A stretch of DNA of 64,000 nucleotides from positions 1 to 64,000 of the forward strand of contig JAEEOQ010000137.1 in assembly GCA_016284355.1 (NCBI GenBank), read 5' to 3'. Shown in pieces: positions 9,549-19,688 of this stretch. Position 1 is the stretch's first letter; each line of letters begins with the position of its first letter. A program made the position numbers and the translations under genes. The notes below the pieces were generated by a model. It was given only the letters and a program-made list of their open reading frames with translations, did no database searches and had not been told where the DNA came from. The DNA is from Lachnospiraceae bacterium (GTDB taxonomy: Bacteria; Bacillota; Clostridia; Lachnospirales; Lachnospiraceae).

Positions 9549-11153
9549 ATGGATGCGATCGTGCAAAGGCTCAGAGCCATACTAGCTAAGATACTTGAAT
9601 TTTGGAATAAGTTTAACACTAAGCAGAAAGTGATACTCATCTCGGTAGTGTCGGGTATCGTTCTGCTTATTGTTGTACTCAGCTTTATCCTTACAAGGCC
9701 TGAGATGGAAACGCTTTATATAGCAAGCAACCCTTCAGAGGCCAGCAAGATCATCACATACCTTGACAACAACGGTATAAAGCACAAAGTATCAAAAGAT
9801 GCGACTACCATTATGGTAGATAAAAGAGATTATTCAAAGGCACTTCTTGCTCTTGGTGACAACGGCATTCCTGCTATGGGAATGACCCTTGAGGAACTGT
9901 TTAACAACTCTTTCTCAACTACAGAGAGTGAAAAGAAGCTGAAAGCAAATATATATAAGCAGGACTGGCTGCGTAACGCCCTCATCGGTATGGAACACGT
10001 ATCCGATGCGGTTGTTTCAATATCAGAGCCTGACACGGGCAACACGATTTTTGATGAAGGCGAAGAAACATCGGTCAGCGTTATCCTTACAGTAGATTCT
10101 GACTTTAGGAGCGAAGCGGCAAAGACCATAGCAAATATCCTTGCAGGTGCCGTTGGCAATAAAACCACAGATAACATCAAGATCTCTGACCAGAACGGAA
10201 CACTCCTGTTTTCACAGTCTGAAGACCTTCTTAACGGAAATGTGGGCTCGATGCTTGAGTACCAGCAGGATGTTTCAAACATCAAGGTCGAGGCTCTTTA
10301 CAAACTCCTTGTGGGTATTCCTTCTTACGATGATGCAAGGATTGTTCCAAACTTCGTATTTGATATGGATCAGATGACGGAGTGCTACGAAGAATACACA
10401 GTAGCAGAAGGCAACGAACAGGGTTATCTTTCCCACAACTACGTATACGAGGCTATAAATGCCCTTGGAAGCGGCGGAACGCCGGGTACCGATTCAAACG
10501 ACGAGACAGACTACATGATCGAAAGTACCGCTGCAGAAGGCGCAAGTGTTAATATAAACGAAAACGACTATCTGCCAAACAAGCGTGTCACTAACCTTGT
10601 TAAGGCGGTTGGAGCCATAAAGAGCGACAGTTCGTCTATTGCCATCAACCTTATCTCTTATAAAAAGTTTGATGAGGCTGAGCTTAAAGCAAGCGGACAG
10701 CTTGACGACAAAACCTTTGACCAGTTTATTACGGAAAACAACACGGTTAATTCCCTTGATGTTACGGATGAGGTATACAACCTTGTAGCACAGGCTACAG
10801 GCATAAGCAGAAACAGTATACAGATCCTTGCCTGGGAAGTACCTATTTTCCAGCCTATCGTAAAGAAGGGCTTCACATGGTCAGACTGGCTGATGATAGC
10901 TCTTGCAGTACTTATTGTTGGTATACTTATCTTTGTACTTATCAAAGGTTCAACACCTGTTGAGATTACAGACATCGAGCCTGAGCTTTCGGTTGAACAG
11001 CTCCTTGCTACGACCAAAGAGAACCAGAGTCTTGATGATATCGAATTCTCCGATAAGTCAGAGACCAGAAAACTTATTGAAAAATTTGTTGATGAAAATC
11101 CGGAAGCAGTTGCCTCGCTTCTTCGCAACTGGCTTCAGGATGACTGGGGCTAG
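9549..11153 (+). CDS. fliF: Flagellar M-ring protein FliF
   Basis: Two TM segments, YscJ/FliF domain, position. Confidence 0.95.
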   Translation: MDAIVQRLRAILAKILEFWNKFNTKQKVILISVVSGIVLLIVVLSFILTRPEMETLYIASNPSEASKIITYLDNNGIKHKVSKDATTIMVDKRDYSKALLALGDNGIPAMGMTLEELFNNSFSTTESEKKLKANIYKQDWLRNALIGMEHVSDAVVSISEPDTGNTIFDEGEETSVSVILTVDSDFRSEAAKTIANILAGAVGNKTTDNIKISDQNGTLLFSQSEDLLNGNVGSMLEYQQDVSNIKVEALYKLLVGIPSYDDARIVPNFVFDMDQMTECYEEYTVAEGNEQGYLSHNYVYEAINALGSGGTPGTDSNDETDYMIESTAAEGASVNINENDYLPNKRVTNLVKAVGAIKSDSSSIAINLISYKKFDEAELKASGQLDDKTFDQFITENNTVNSLDVTDEVYNLVAQATGISRNSIQILAWEVPIFQPIVKKGFTWSDWLMIALAVLIVGILIFVLIKGSTPVEITDIEPELSVEQLLATTKENQSLDDIEFSDKSETRKLIEKFVDENPEAVASLLRNWLQDDWG

Positions 11154-11203
11154 GTATAAGGCTTGCCTTACCTGCCCTTAGCTTCTAAGAAAGGAGCGTT
11201 AAC

Positions 11204-12217
11204 ATGCCTAAATCAATTTCAGAATACAAAGGAGTGGAAAAAGCTTCGATCCTTCTTATTGCCCTTGGGCCTGAGAAGTCTTCCCAGATCTTTAAGCATC
11301 TTAAGGATGAGGAGATCGAGCAGCTTACACTTGAGATCGCAAACACAAGAAGTGTTTCTCCTGAGATAAAAGACGAAGTCCTTGACGAGTTCTACGACAT
11401 CTGTCTTGCTCAGCAGTACATTTCAGAGGGTGGTATCAACTACGCAAAAGACCTTCTTGAAAAGGCTCTCGGCCCTGAAAGAGCGCAGGGCGTTATCGGA
11501 AAGCTTACCGCTTCCCTTCAGGTTCGTCCTTTCGAGTTTGTGCGTAAGACAGATGCAGGTCAGCTGCTTAATTTTATTCAAGACGAGCACCCGCAGACTA
11601 TTGCCCTCATTCTTTCCTACCTTCCGCCTGCACAGTCGGCTGCGGTTATTTCATCACTTCCGCCGGATAAGCAGAGCGATGTTGCAAAGCGTATTGCCCA
11701 GATGGACAGAACAAGTCCTGACGTTATCAAAGAGGTGGAGAACGTTTTGGAAAAGAAGCTTAATTCACTTGTTAATCAGGATTACACCATTGTCGGCGGT
11801 GTTGATGCTATCGTAGAGATCTTAAATACCGTAGACCGTGGTACAGAAAAGCATATCATGGAAAACCTGGAGATCGAAGAGCCGGAGCTTGCCGACGAGA
11901 TCAGAAGAAAGATGTTCGTATTCGAGGATATCTTGTCGCTTGACGATAAGTCTATCCAGAGAGTTCTCCGTGAGGTTGACAACAACGACCTTGCTGTTGC
12001 TCTTAAGAGTGCCAATGAAGATGTTCAGACCGCTATATTCAACAACCTTTCAAAGCGTCTTGCTACTATGATCAGAGAGGATATGGAATTTATGGGTCCT
12101 GTTCGTCTTAAGGATGTTGAGGAAGCACAGCAGAAGATCGTTAATATCATACGTAAACTTGAAGATTCTGCTGAGATCATCATTTCACGAGGCGGAGGAG
12201 ATGAGATAGTTGTATAA
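11204..12217 (+). CDS. fliG: Flagellar motor switch protein FliG
   Basis: QDEHPQTIALILSYLPP; canonical length. Confidence 0.97.
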   Translation: MPKSISEYKGVEKASILLIALGPEKSSQIFKHLKDEEIEQLTLEIANTRSVSPEIKDEVLDEFYDICLAQQYISEGGINYAKDLLEKALGPERAQGVIGKLTASLQVRPFEFVRKTDAGQLLNFIQDEHPQTIALILSYLPPAQSAAVISSLPPDKQSDVAKRIAQMDRTSPDVIKEVENVLEKKLNSLVNQDYTIVGGVDAIVEILNTVDRGTEKHIMENLEIEEPELADEIRRKMFVFEDILSLDDKSIQRVLREVDNNDLAVALKSANEDVQTAIFNNLSKRLATMIREDMEFMGPVRLKDVEEAQQKIVNIIRKLEDSAEIIISRGGGDEIVV

Positions 12218-12989
12218 TATCATCAAAGGCATGCGCACCAGTCAGTCTGATGAGCATGAGATCATCGATTCCAATGAAAGAAGCCAGCAGTTTATAGCAG
12301 GACTGCATGCAGATAAGATAAACGATGTGGGGGGCAGTGAAGATGCGCCTTCAGGCCCTGTTATAAAAAATATATTGCCTCCTGAGGTTGAAAGAGCCAT
12401 AAAAGAACAGGCAGGCAAGATCCTTGAACATGCCAAAGAAGAAGAAAGGCATATCAAGGAACAGGCTTTAAAAGAAGCCAAGATCCAAAAAAAGAAGATT
12501 CTTGATGACGCCAGAGAGGAAGGCTACAAAGACGGCTATAACTCAGGTATCGAAGAACTTCAGCTTAAGGAAGCGGAGCTTCTTGAACGTATGCATCGCA
12601 ATCAGGCCGAATATGAGGAGCTTGTAGACGACCTTGAACCGGCATTTGCGGGGCTTATTGTTAAATATGTTGAAAAGCTTACGGGGGTAGTCCTTGAAGA
12701 TAAGATCCCCATTATCGGCTATCTTATGCGAAGAGCCATTATGGATGCCAACCCAAGTAAGCACTATTATATAAGGGTGTCTCCTGAGGATATGGAAGAT
12801 GCCATGAAAGAAGAAGAAGAGCTTAAAAGCATTATTGATGTCAAGGCAGAACTTGAGATAATCGAAGACGCAACTCTTTCCCGTGGCGACTGCCATGTGG
12901 AGATGGATTCCTGCGTTGTGGATTCGGGGCTTGGGGTTCGAATGGAAATATTAAAAGAGAATCTCAAACTGCTTGTTGAAGAGGAGTAG
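12210..12989 (+). CDS. fliH: Flagellar assembly protein FliH (UUG start inside fliG)
   Basis: Position between fliG and fliI, coiled-coil; GGAGGA Shine-Dalgarno about 10 nt before TTG. Confidence 0.85.
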   Translation: MYNIIKGMRTSQSDEHEIIDSNERSQQFIAGLHADKINDVGGSEDAPSGPVIKNILPPEVERAIKEQAGKILEHAKEEERHIKEQALKEAKIQKKKILDDAREEGYKDGYNSGIEELQLKEAELLERMHRNQAEYEELVDDLEPAFAGLIVKYVEKLTGVVLEDKIPIIGYLMRRAIMDANPSKHYYIRVSPEDMEDAMKEEEELKSIIDVKAELEIIEDATLSRGDCHVEMDSCVVDSGLGVRMEILKENLKLLVEEE

Positions 12990-12993
12990 CTTT

Positions 12994-14322
12994 ATGGCGC
13001 AAGTTTCTCTTGATAAATATTATAAGCTGCTTGATCTGCGCTTTACCAGAAGTTATGGTAAAGTGACAAAGCTTGTGGGTCTTACCATAGAGTCTCTTGG
13101 CCCTGTGGCAAGTCTTAACGACCTTTGTATCATTTATTCAAAGGACAGACAGACAAAGATATACGCAGAAGTCGTAGGCTTTAGAGATGATGTTAATCTC
13201 CTTATGCCTTACGGCAATGTGGAAGGCATTAGTGTGGGGAGCCTCGTGGAATCTACCGGAGCTCCTTTTCGCGTTTCCGTAGGCAAAGATATACTCGGAA
13301 AGACCTTAGACGGCCTTGGAAGACCGATAGACCCTTCCAACTACTTTGAAGGGACCGCATTTTACAATGTTGAGGCCATGCCGCCCGATCCGCTTAAAAG
13401 AAAGATAATCAGTGAGGTACTGCCTCTTGGAGTTAAAGCGGTAGACGGACTTATTACTATAGGTAAGGGTCAGCGTATCGGTATTTTTGCAGGCTCCGGT
13501 GTTGGTAAAAGTACGCTTCTTGGTATGTTTGCAAGAAACACAAAGGCCGATATCAACGTTATCGCCCTTATCGGCGAGCGTGGCCGTGAGGTAAGAGAGT
13601 TTATCGAAAGAGACCTTGGACCTGAAGGTATGGCGCGTTCTGTGGTGGTTGTGGCTACGTCAGACCAGCCTGCCCTCATTCGAAAAAAGGCAGCTAAGAC
13701 GGCTACTGCCATTGCTGAATACTTTAGAGACCAGGGAAAAGATGTGCTTCTTATGATGGACTCGCTTACACGTTTTTCTATGGCACAGCGTGAGATTGGC
13801 CTTGCTTCAGGCGAGCCTCCTGTTACAAGAGGTTATCCGCCAAGCGTTTACTCTGAGATGCCAAAGCTCTTAGAGCGTGCCGGTTTTGATGATAAAGGCT
13901 CAATAACAGGCCTTTATACCGTTCTTGTAGACGGCGATGATTTTAACGAGCCTATAACAGATACCGCCCGAGGTATCCTTGACGGACACATTGTTTTAAA
14001 CAGAGCTTTAGCGCAGCGTAACCATTACCCTGCCATAGATGTTCTTGCAAGCATTTCAAGATGTATGTCTGCTGTGGCGCAGCCTTACCATAAGCGCCTT
14101 GCGGGCAGGTTCAAACAGGTAATGAGTACCTACAACGAGGCTGAAGATCTTATAAATATCGGTGCCTACAAAAACGGTGCCAACAAAGACATAGACTATG
14201 CTATAAAGAAAATAGGCGAGATCAACGATTTCCTTATGCAGGAAACCACTGAAAAGGTTGAGTTTGACACGGTTATCGAATCTCTCGCAAACATTTTCCC
14301 GGAGGTTAAGGGAGAAGATTAA
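12994..14322 (+). CDS. fliI: Flagellar export ATPase FliI
   Basis: Walker A GSGVGKSTLLGM, ERGREVREFIE; start placed at ATG 12994. Confidence 0.97.
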   Translation: MAQVSLDKYYKLLDLRFTRSYGKVTKLVGLTIESLGPVASLNDLCIIYSKDRQTKIYAEVVGFRDDVNLLMPYGNVEGISVGSLVESTGAPFRVSVGKDILGKTLDGLGRPIDPSNYFEGTAFYNVEAMPPDPLKRKIISEVLPLGVKAVDGLITIGKGQRIGIFAGSGVGKSTLLGMFARNTKADINVIALIGERGREVREFIERDLGPEGMARSVVVVATSDQPALIRKKAAKTATAIAEYFRDQGKDVLLMMDSLTRFSMAQREIGLASGEPPVTRGYPPSVYSEMPKLLERAGFDDKGSITGLYTVLVDGDDFNEPITDTARGILDGHIVLNRALAQRNHYPAIDVLASISRCMSAVAQPYHKRLAGRFKQVMSTYNEAEDLINIGAYKNGANKDIDYAIKKIGEINDFLMQETTEKVEFDTVIESLANIFPEVKGED

Positions 14323-14789
14323 TGGCAAGGTTTGTTTATAAGCTGCAAAATGTGTTAAATCTTAAAGAAAGACTTGAAGAGCAGCAAAAGATCGCATTTG
14401 CGGAAGCTGAAAGCAAAAGAGACGAAGAGATGTTTAAGCTTCAGTCTTACAGAAAGAAAAGAGAAGATATCATGGAGTCTCTTAAAGAGGCCTCTATGGG
14501 AAATCTTTCGGTTACTGAGCTAAGACATCTAAATAATGACGTAAAAACAACCGATATGCTTATTGCAAACCAGGAGAAAGCGGCCTGGAAGGCTGAAGAA
14601 GAAGTGGAGCGTCAAAGAACCCTTCTTGCTGATGCGGTAAAAGAAAGAAAGATTCACGAAAAACTTAGAGAAAAGGCTTTTGAAAACTTCCTTAAGGAAG
14701 AAGAAGCCAAAGAAAAAACCTCGATAGACGAGCTGGTCTCTGCCAGATACGCCAGAGGAGAAGGAGGAATGACTGATGGCGAAGAATAA
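14322..14789 (+). CDS. fliJ: Flagellar export chaperone FliJ
   Basis: Coiled-coil, position after fliI, overlaps fliI stop. Confidence 0.85.
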   Translation: MARFVYKLQNVLNLKERLEEQQKIAFAEAESKRDEEMFKLQSYRKKREDIMESLKEASMGNLSVTELRHLNNDVKTTDMLIANQEKAAWKAEEEVERQRTLLADAVKERKIHEKLREKAFENFLKEEEAKEKTSIDELVSARYARGEGGMTDGEE

Positions 14790-15531
14790 AGAAGAAAAGC
14801 CTGAGGGCGAAGAGAGTGCCCTTGGTAAGATAGTCACAACGTTGTTTGTTATCCTCTTTATCATCATCTGGCTTGCTATTTTTGCGGTACTTATCAAATT
14901 TGATGTGGGTGGTTTTGGAAGTACGGTACTTAGACCTATACTTCGAGACGTTCCCGTTATCAATAAAATATTGCCGGAAGTTTCAGACGAAGAGCTTGCA
15001 GAGGAAAATAACTATCCTTACCGCAACCTTACGGAGGCAATGAAACGAATAGAAGAGCTTGAAGCTATGGTTTCTTCCATGTCTGAAGAAAGTGACGGAG
15101 ATACAAACAAGATATCCGAACTTCAAAACGAGATCGAAAGACTCAAAGAATTTGAAGATAAGCAGCTTGCCTTTGAAAAGAGAGTCTACGAGTTTGATAA
15201 AAACGTGGTCTTTGCAGATCAGGCGCCGGGGCTTGAAGCCTACAAGCAGTATTACGAAGAGATAAGCCCTGAAAATGCAGAAGAGATCTACAGGCAGGTT
15301 GTGCAGCAGATACAGGCTGATAAGCGAATACAGGAGCAGGCAGCCATGTATAAGAGCATGAAGCCAAAGAATGCGGCAAAGATCCTTTCTGAGATGACAG
15401 GTGACCTTGATCTTGTAGCCAAGATCCTTATGAACATGAAGACAAAAGAAGCAGGCGCCATCCTTGCAGAGATGGAGGCCGATATGGCGGCTAAGATCAC
15501 CAAAAAGATATCTGTTATGAACCTTGATTAG
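14776..15531 (+). CDS. MotE/FlbB-like protein with MgtE N-terminal-like domain
   Basis: Single TM, coiled-coil, MKPKNAAKILSEMTGDLDLVAKILMNMKTKEAGAILAEM. Confidence 0.8.
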   Translation: MAKNKEEKPEGEESALGKIVTTLFVILFIIIWLAIFAVLIKFDVGGFGSTVLRPILRDVPVINKILPEVSDEELAEENNYPYRNLTEAMKRIEELEAMVSSMSEESDGDTNKISELQNEIERLKEFEDKQLAFEKRVYEFDKNVVFADQAPGLEAYKQYYEEISPENAEEIYRQVVQQIQADKRIQEQAAMYKSMKPKNAAKILSEMTGDLDLVAKILMNMKTKEAGAILAEMEADMAAKITKKISVMNLD

Positions 15532-15568
15532 GTTACAAAAATAACAAAAAATTTTCTTTAAAAATAAC

Positions 15569-15596
15569 TCAAGTAATCTTTTATATAAGCCGAAAT
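15569..15596 (+). promoter_or_regulatory. Candidate sigma28 promoter upstream of fliK
   Basis: TCAA-16 bp-GCCGAAAT vs consensus TAAA-N15-GCCGATAT. Confidence 0.4.
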
Positions 15597-15635
15597 ATAT
15601 GTCAGGGAGATGAAATATTTCCCTGACATATTTTT
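15597..15635 (+). terminator. Intrinsic terminator between motE-like gene and fliK
   Basis: ATATGTCAGGGA...TCCCTGACATAT + TTTT, perfect 12-bp stem. Confidence 0.75.
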
Positions 15636-15687
15636 GCTTTTAGAGCAAAAGCGCACATTGTTAACTGAATAAAGAAGGAGGCGTAAA

Positions 15688-17088
15688 ATGACTCGAAATG
15701 TTATGACTCAAATGGTAAGCACAGACGTGCGGGTATCATTTGGAAGCGTCAGAGCTTCTGGAAAGCTTTCGGATGCATCGTTTAAAGATGCGGTAAATAA
15801 TTCCGTGAAGAAAGACGCAGGCGCAAAAGAGGTCACTGACAAAAATGTCAAAGCTAAAGATGCCGGGACAGAGCAGCCAAAGAGCGTGGGTAAACCTGTA
15901 AATGACAGTAACGCAAACAAAGCTGAAAGCACCAAAGCTACGGACGTTAAACCTGAAGAAACTGCAGTGACAGCCGATATCCCAAATGATGAAGATCTTA
16001 AAGAAGTCATGGAAGAGCTCGCAGGGATCATGATGCAGTTTGCAAACGAACTTGCAAATGAAGTACTTGATGTTCCTGTAAATGAGATCACAGACTGGCT
16101 TCAGGGAAAGAATCTTGAACTTGTGGATCTGCTTTCAAAAGATACCAACTACAAGATGCTGCTTGATTTTACCGGAATGAACGACATTAGCGGACTTCTT
16201 ACAAACGAAGATGCATTCCTCATGATGACCGAGATTGATGTGAAGGTTGAAAGCCTTTATCAGTTTATAGGAATTCCTGAAGATCAGAGTTTTGTAAATG
16301 ACTTCATTGACAGGTTTAAAGGACTTGAAGAATTCTTCCCTGTAACATTTAAACCGCTTGAACTTAACGAAGTTAAGATCGAGACCGAAAAGAACGATGA
16401 AAATGCTTTAGAACTTGTCGATACAGGTAAAAATGAAGCCCCTGTGGAAGTAACGGTAGAGGCGCAAAGCGAGACAGAAACCAAAGCTGAGACAGGCGAT
16501 AAGGAAGAAGAAAATCTTCACGTATCACACTCACATGAAAATGTAAGTTTTAATTCTTTCTTTGAAAAGCTTTCAGATGCAGTTAATAAGCTATCTGGCG
16601 CTAAAGAGATGATGCAGTATTCGGATGGATTTAATAACTTTGAGATCTTAGATCAGGTTATGGACCATATCAAAACAGATATCACTCCTGAAAGCACCAC
16701 GATGGAATTTATGCTTAACCCTGAAAGCCTCGGAAGAGTAGCTGTTTCAGTAACCGATAAAAACGGTAACATGACAGCAAGGATCTCTTGTGAGAACCAG
16801 GTGGCAAAAGAAAATCTTGAAGCACAGCTTACCACATTAAAACAGACCTTCGAAGAGCAGGGCCTTAAAGTTGAATCCGTTGAGATCAATGTTTCAGACT
16901 TTAACTTTACAAGAGATGAAGAAGAAGGAAAGAACAACGGTCAGGAAGAAAAGAAGAAGAGCAGAAGAACTCTTACTTTAGACGAGATCAATGCCAAGGT
17001 GGACGGAATCGAAGGACAGGAAGAAGAAATGCAGACAAGACGAATCGATCCGAGACTCTACGGATACAGAGTGGATTACTTCGGATAA
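15688..17088 (+). CDS. fliK: Flagellar hook-length control protein FliK
   Basis: Low-complexity N-terminus, C-terminal Flg_hook domain (MEFMLNPESLGRVAVSVTDKNGNMTARI). Confidence 0.92.
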   Translation: MTRNVMTQMVSTDVRVSFGSVRASGKLSDASFKDAVNNSVKKDAGAKEVTDKNVKAKDAGTEQPKSVGKPVNDSNANKAESTKATDVKPEETAVTADIPNDEDLKEVMEELAGIMMQFANELANEVLDVPVNEITDWLQGKNLELVDLLSKDTNYKMLLDFTGMNDISGLLTNEDAFLMMTEIDVKVESLYQFIGIPEDQSFVNDFIDRFKGLEEFFPVTFKPLELNEVKIETEKNDENALELVDTGKNEAPVEVTVEAQSETETKAETGDKEEENLHVSHSHENVSFNSFFEKLSDAVNKLSGAKEMMQYSDGFNNFEILDQVMDHIKTDITPESTTMEFMLNPESLGRVAVSVTDKNGNMTARISCENQVAKENLEAQLTTLKQTFEEQGLKVESVEINVSDFNFTRDEEEGKNNGQEEKKKSRRTLTLDEINAKVDGIEGQEEEMQTRRIDPRLYGYRVDYFG

Positions 17089-17103
17089 CGAAAGGAAAAA
17101 TGT

Positions 17104-17589
17104 ATGGAAATAGGAGATAAAACATTTAAGTATACGGCTGATGTAACAAACGGTATTTTAAATCAGCAGTCAAATGAAGATAAAAAGACCAAAACAGCCG
17201 CCGAAATGAACTCCCTGGGTAAGGATACATTTTTAACATTACTTGTCACACAGATGCAAAATCAGGACCCGCTTGAGCCTACAAAGGATACTGAATGGGT
17301 ATCACAGCTTGCTACATATTCTTCACTTGAAGAGATGCAGAATATGAACAGGACACTTACCAACTCACAGGCACTTAACCTTGTGGGACAGACAGTTATC
17401 ATTCAGACTAAAGACGCTGCAGGTGACTACAAGACAGTTACAGGCGAAGTTGATTTTGTAAACATCAAGGATAACAAAGCGATGCTTTCAGTAGGCGGAA
17501 CGCTTTATTCCATGGAAGAAGTCGTATCTATTGTGGATAAGACTTACATCGAAAACGAAGAAGCTAAAAAGAGTGAGGAGGAAGGCTGA
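17104..17589 (+). CDS. flgD: Flagellar hook assembly protein FlgD
   Basis: LGKDTFLTLLVTQMQNQDPLEPTKDTEWVSQLATYSSLEEMQNMN. Confidence 0.96.
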   Translation: MEIGDKTFKYTADVTNGILNQQSNEDKKTKTAAEMNSLGKDTFLTLLVTQMQNQDPLEPTKDTEWVSQLATYSSLEEMQNMNRTLTNSQALNLVGQTVIIQTKDAAGDYKTVTGEVDFVNIKDNKAMLSVGGTLYSMEEVVSIVDKTYIENEEAKKSEEEG

Positions 17590-17981
17590 TGACAAACGTT
17601 AATCGCGGATTTGGTTCAATCGAACAGGTCCAGGGTCAGTTTTTAAAACAAAAGCCCGTTAGCAAGCCTGATGCCAAACTTAACGGAAAAAGCTTTGATC
17701 AGATCCTCGCAGAAAAAAGCGAACAGTCTTATGGCGAGCTTAAGTTTTCGAAACATGCAAGCGAAAGGCTTGTAAGTCGAAATATCGACCTTTCAAAGGG
17801 TCAGATGGAAAGACTTCAGGGCGGCACAGAACGTGCAAGAGCCAAAGGAATAAATGAATCCCTTGTTGTGGTTGACAATCTTGCATTTATAGTAAATGTT
17901 AAGAACAACACCGTTGTTACGGCAGTCGGTGAAAGTGATGACAAGATCTTTACCAATATAGACGGAGCAGTAATAGCCTAA
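17589..17981 (+). CDS. Flagellar operon protein (TIGR02530-like)
   Basis: KFSKHASERLVSRNIDLS...VDNLAFIVNVKNNTVVTAV; between flgD and flgE. Confidence 0.85.
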   Translation: MTNVNRGFGSIEQVQGQFLKQKPVSKPDAKLNGKSFDQILAEKSEQSYGELKFSKHASERLVSRNIDLSKGQMERLQGGTERARAKGINESLVVVDNLAFIVNVKNNTVVTAVGESDDKIFTNIDGAVIA

Positions 17982-18051
17982 GCCGGACCTTTATGGAGGC
18001 TTAGAAGTTCCCGACTGACAGAAGGAACTACATGTGCTACCTAAGTAGCAC
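17978..18051 (+). ncRNA. Structured 5' leader of flgE: three consecutive perfect stems
   Basis: CTAAGCC/GGCTTAG (17978-18004), AGTTCC/GGAACT (18006-18029), GTGCTAC-CTAA-GTAGCAC (18034-18051). Confidence 0.55.
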
Positions 18052-18077
18052 CACCCATACTAAGGAGGTCACTCATT

Positions 18078-19592
18078 ATGATGAGATCAATGTACTCTGG
18101 TGTTGCGGGCCTTAAGACCCACCAGACCAGAATGGATGTAATCGGTAACAATATCGCCAACGTTAATACAGTTGGTTTTAAAGCAAGTTCAGTAACATTT
18201 TCAGATGTCTTTTATCAGACAACTCAGGCAGCTTCAGGACCTAACGAGATGACAGGTTCTGCAGGTATCAACGCAAAGCAGATAGGTCTTGGATCTAACG
18301 TGGCTGCAATTTCTAAGAATATCACCGAAACAGGTGGTTCTCAGACAACAAATAACCCATTTGACGTTATGATAAACGGCAATACCTTCTTTATCGTTAA
18401 CAACGGCGGAACAAACTATTTTACAAAGAGCGGTGCTTTTACAGTTGATGCAAACGGTACTCTTTGTACAGCTACAGGCGCTACCGTAATGGGATGGCAG
18501 GTTGACCCTGATGACGAGACAAAGACAAAATCTGATACAGTTTCAGCTCTTAAGATCATGTCTCCTGAAAACCTTTATGCACAGCCTGTTGCAACTACAG
18601 CTTCATATCTTTCAGGTAATATCGATAAGAAGGATACCCAGATAGCTGCAGGTTCATCGGGAAAAGCTTTTCAGATCGGCTTTTATGACAGCCTCGGATA
18701 TGCTTACACAGCTAAGTTTGTTATGACTCAGACAGCTGAAAGTACTGATGCTTATACAGTTAAACTTAAAGATATCGTAGATCAGAACAACAAATCCGTA
18801 TTCGTAGACCAGACAGTTGATGATGCGGGTGAGATCACATATCAGCAGTCAGGATGGCAGGTTGGTATTTCTGCTTCAGCAGATGCCTCTGCAGAAGTTT
18901 CCGTAGCTCAGCCTGCAGTAGACGGTGAAATCAAAGAAAAGAATCTTGACCTTACAGCAGGATCGGGAAATGAAGCATTATCATTTAATGTTTGCTTTGA
19001 CGGAAACAACGGTTACTTTAAGAGCCTTATGAACGCAGGCGAGACAGATGCCAGCGGACTTACAGGCGATCAGGTGGCAAAGAAGCTTAAACTTAAGCTT
19101 GAAAACACACCAAACCCATTTAAAGAGATCGAGATCGACTTTTCACAGCTTACAATGTTTGCTTCATCAGGAAGCTCAAGCATCGAGTCAACCATGGGTG
19201 ATGTAAACGGTCTTGGAAAAGGTAAGAAGGCCGGTAACATGTCAGGCGTTTCAATCGATGATTCAGGACGTATCTACGGTTCATACGATAACGGCGACTT
19301 AAAGCTCCTTGGCCAGATAGCAGTTGCTAAATTTGCAAATGCTGCAGGTCTTGAAGCAGTTGGTAATTCAATGTTTAAGGAAACTCAGAACTCAGGAAGA
19401 TTTGACGGTATCGGTCAGGATCCTAAGACCGGCGGCGGTTCACTTTCAACAGGTGTACTTGAGATGAGTAACGTTGATCTTTCCGCACAGTTTACGGATA
19501 TGATCACAACACAGCGTGGTTTCCAGGCAAACAGCCGTATAATCACAACTTCAGATACTTTACTTGAAGAACTTATAAACCTTAAGAGATAA
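18078..19592 (+). CDS. flgE: Flagellar hook protein FlgE
   Basis: MMRSMYSGVAGLKTHQTRMDVIGNNIANVNTVGFK; C-terminal SAQFTDMITTQRGFQANSRIITTSDTLLEELINLKR. Confidence 0.97.
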   Translation: MMRSMYSGVAGLKTHQTRMDVIGNNIANVNTVGFKASSVTFSDVFYQTTQAASGPNEMTGSAGINAKQIGLGSNVAAISKNITETGGSQTTNNPFDVMINGNTFFIVNNGGTNYFTKSGAFTVDANGTLCTATGATVMGWQVDPDDETKTKSDTVSALKIMSPENLYAQPVATTASYLSGNIDKKDTQIAAGSSGKAFQIGFYDSLGYAYTAKFVMTQTAESTDAYTVKLKDIVDQNNKSVFVDQTVDDAGEITYQQSGWQVGISASADASAEVSVAQPAVDGEIKEKNLDLTAGSGNEALSFNVCFDGNNGYFKSLMNAGETDASGLTGDQVAKKLKLKLENTPNPFKEIEIDFSQLTMFASSGSSSIESTMGDVNGLGKGKKAGNMSGVSIDDSGRIYGSYDNGDLKLLGQIAVAKFANAAGLEAVGNSMFKETQNSGRFDGIGQDPKTGGGSLSTGVLEMSNVDLSAQFTDMITTQRGFQANSRIITTSDTLLEELINLKR

Positions 19593-19610
19593 TAATGAGT
19601 TTTGACTAAC

Positions 19611-19656
19611 ATGGGAACCGGGTCTTTTCCATAAAAAGAAAAGACCTGATTCCCTA
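19611..19656 (+). terminator. Strong stem-loop after flgE (possible partial terminator)
   Basis: GGGAACCGGGTCTTTTC...GAAAAGACCTGATTCCC; no immediate long U-tract. Confidence 0.5.
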
Positions 19657-19688
19657 TTAGGCATTTTGTTGTTTTTTTCTAAAAAAAG

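Noticed and set aside
13546-13553. GCCGATAT sigma28-like -10 inside fliI
   Set aside because: No TAAA at the right spacing upstream; conserved coding sequence.
15478-15485. GCCGATAT inside the motE-like gene
   Set aside because: No suitable -35; coding codons (GAG GCC GAT ATG).
15973-15980. GCCGATAT inside fliK
   Set aside because: Nearest TAAA is ~21 bp away, outside the usual 14-16 bp spacing.
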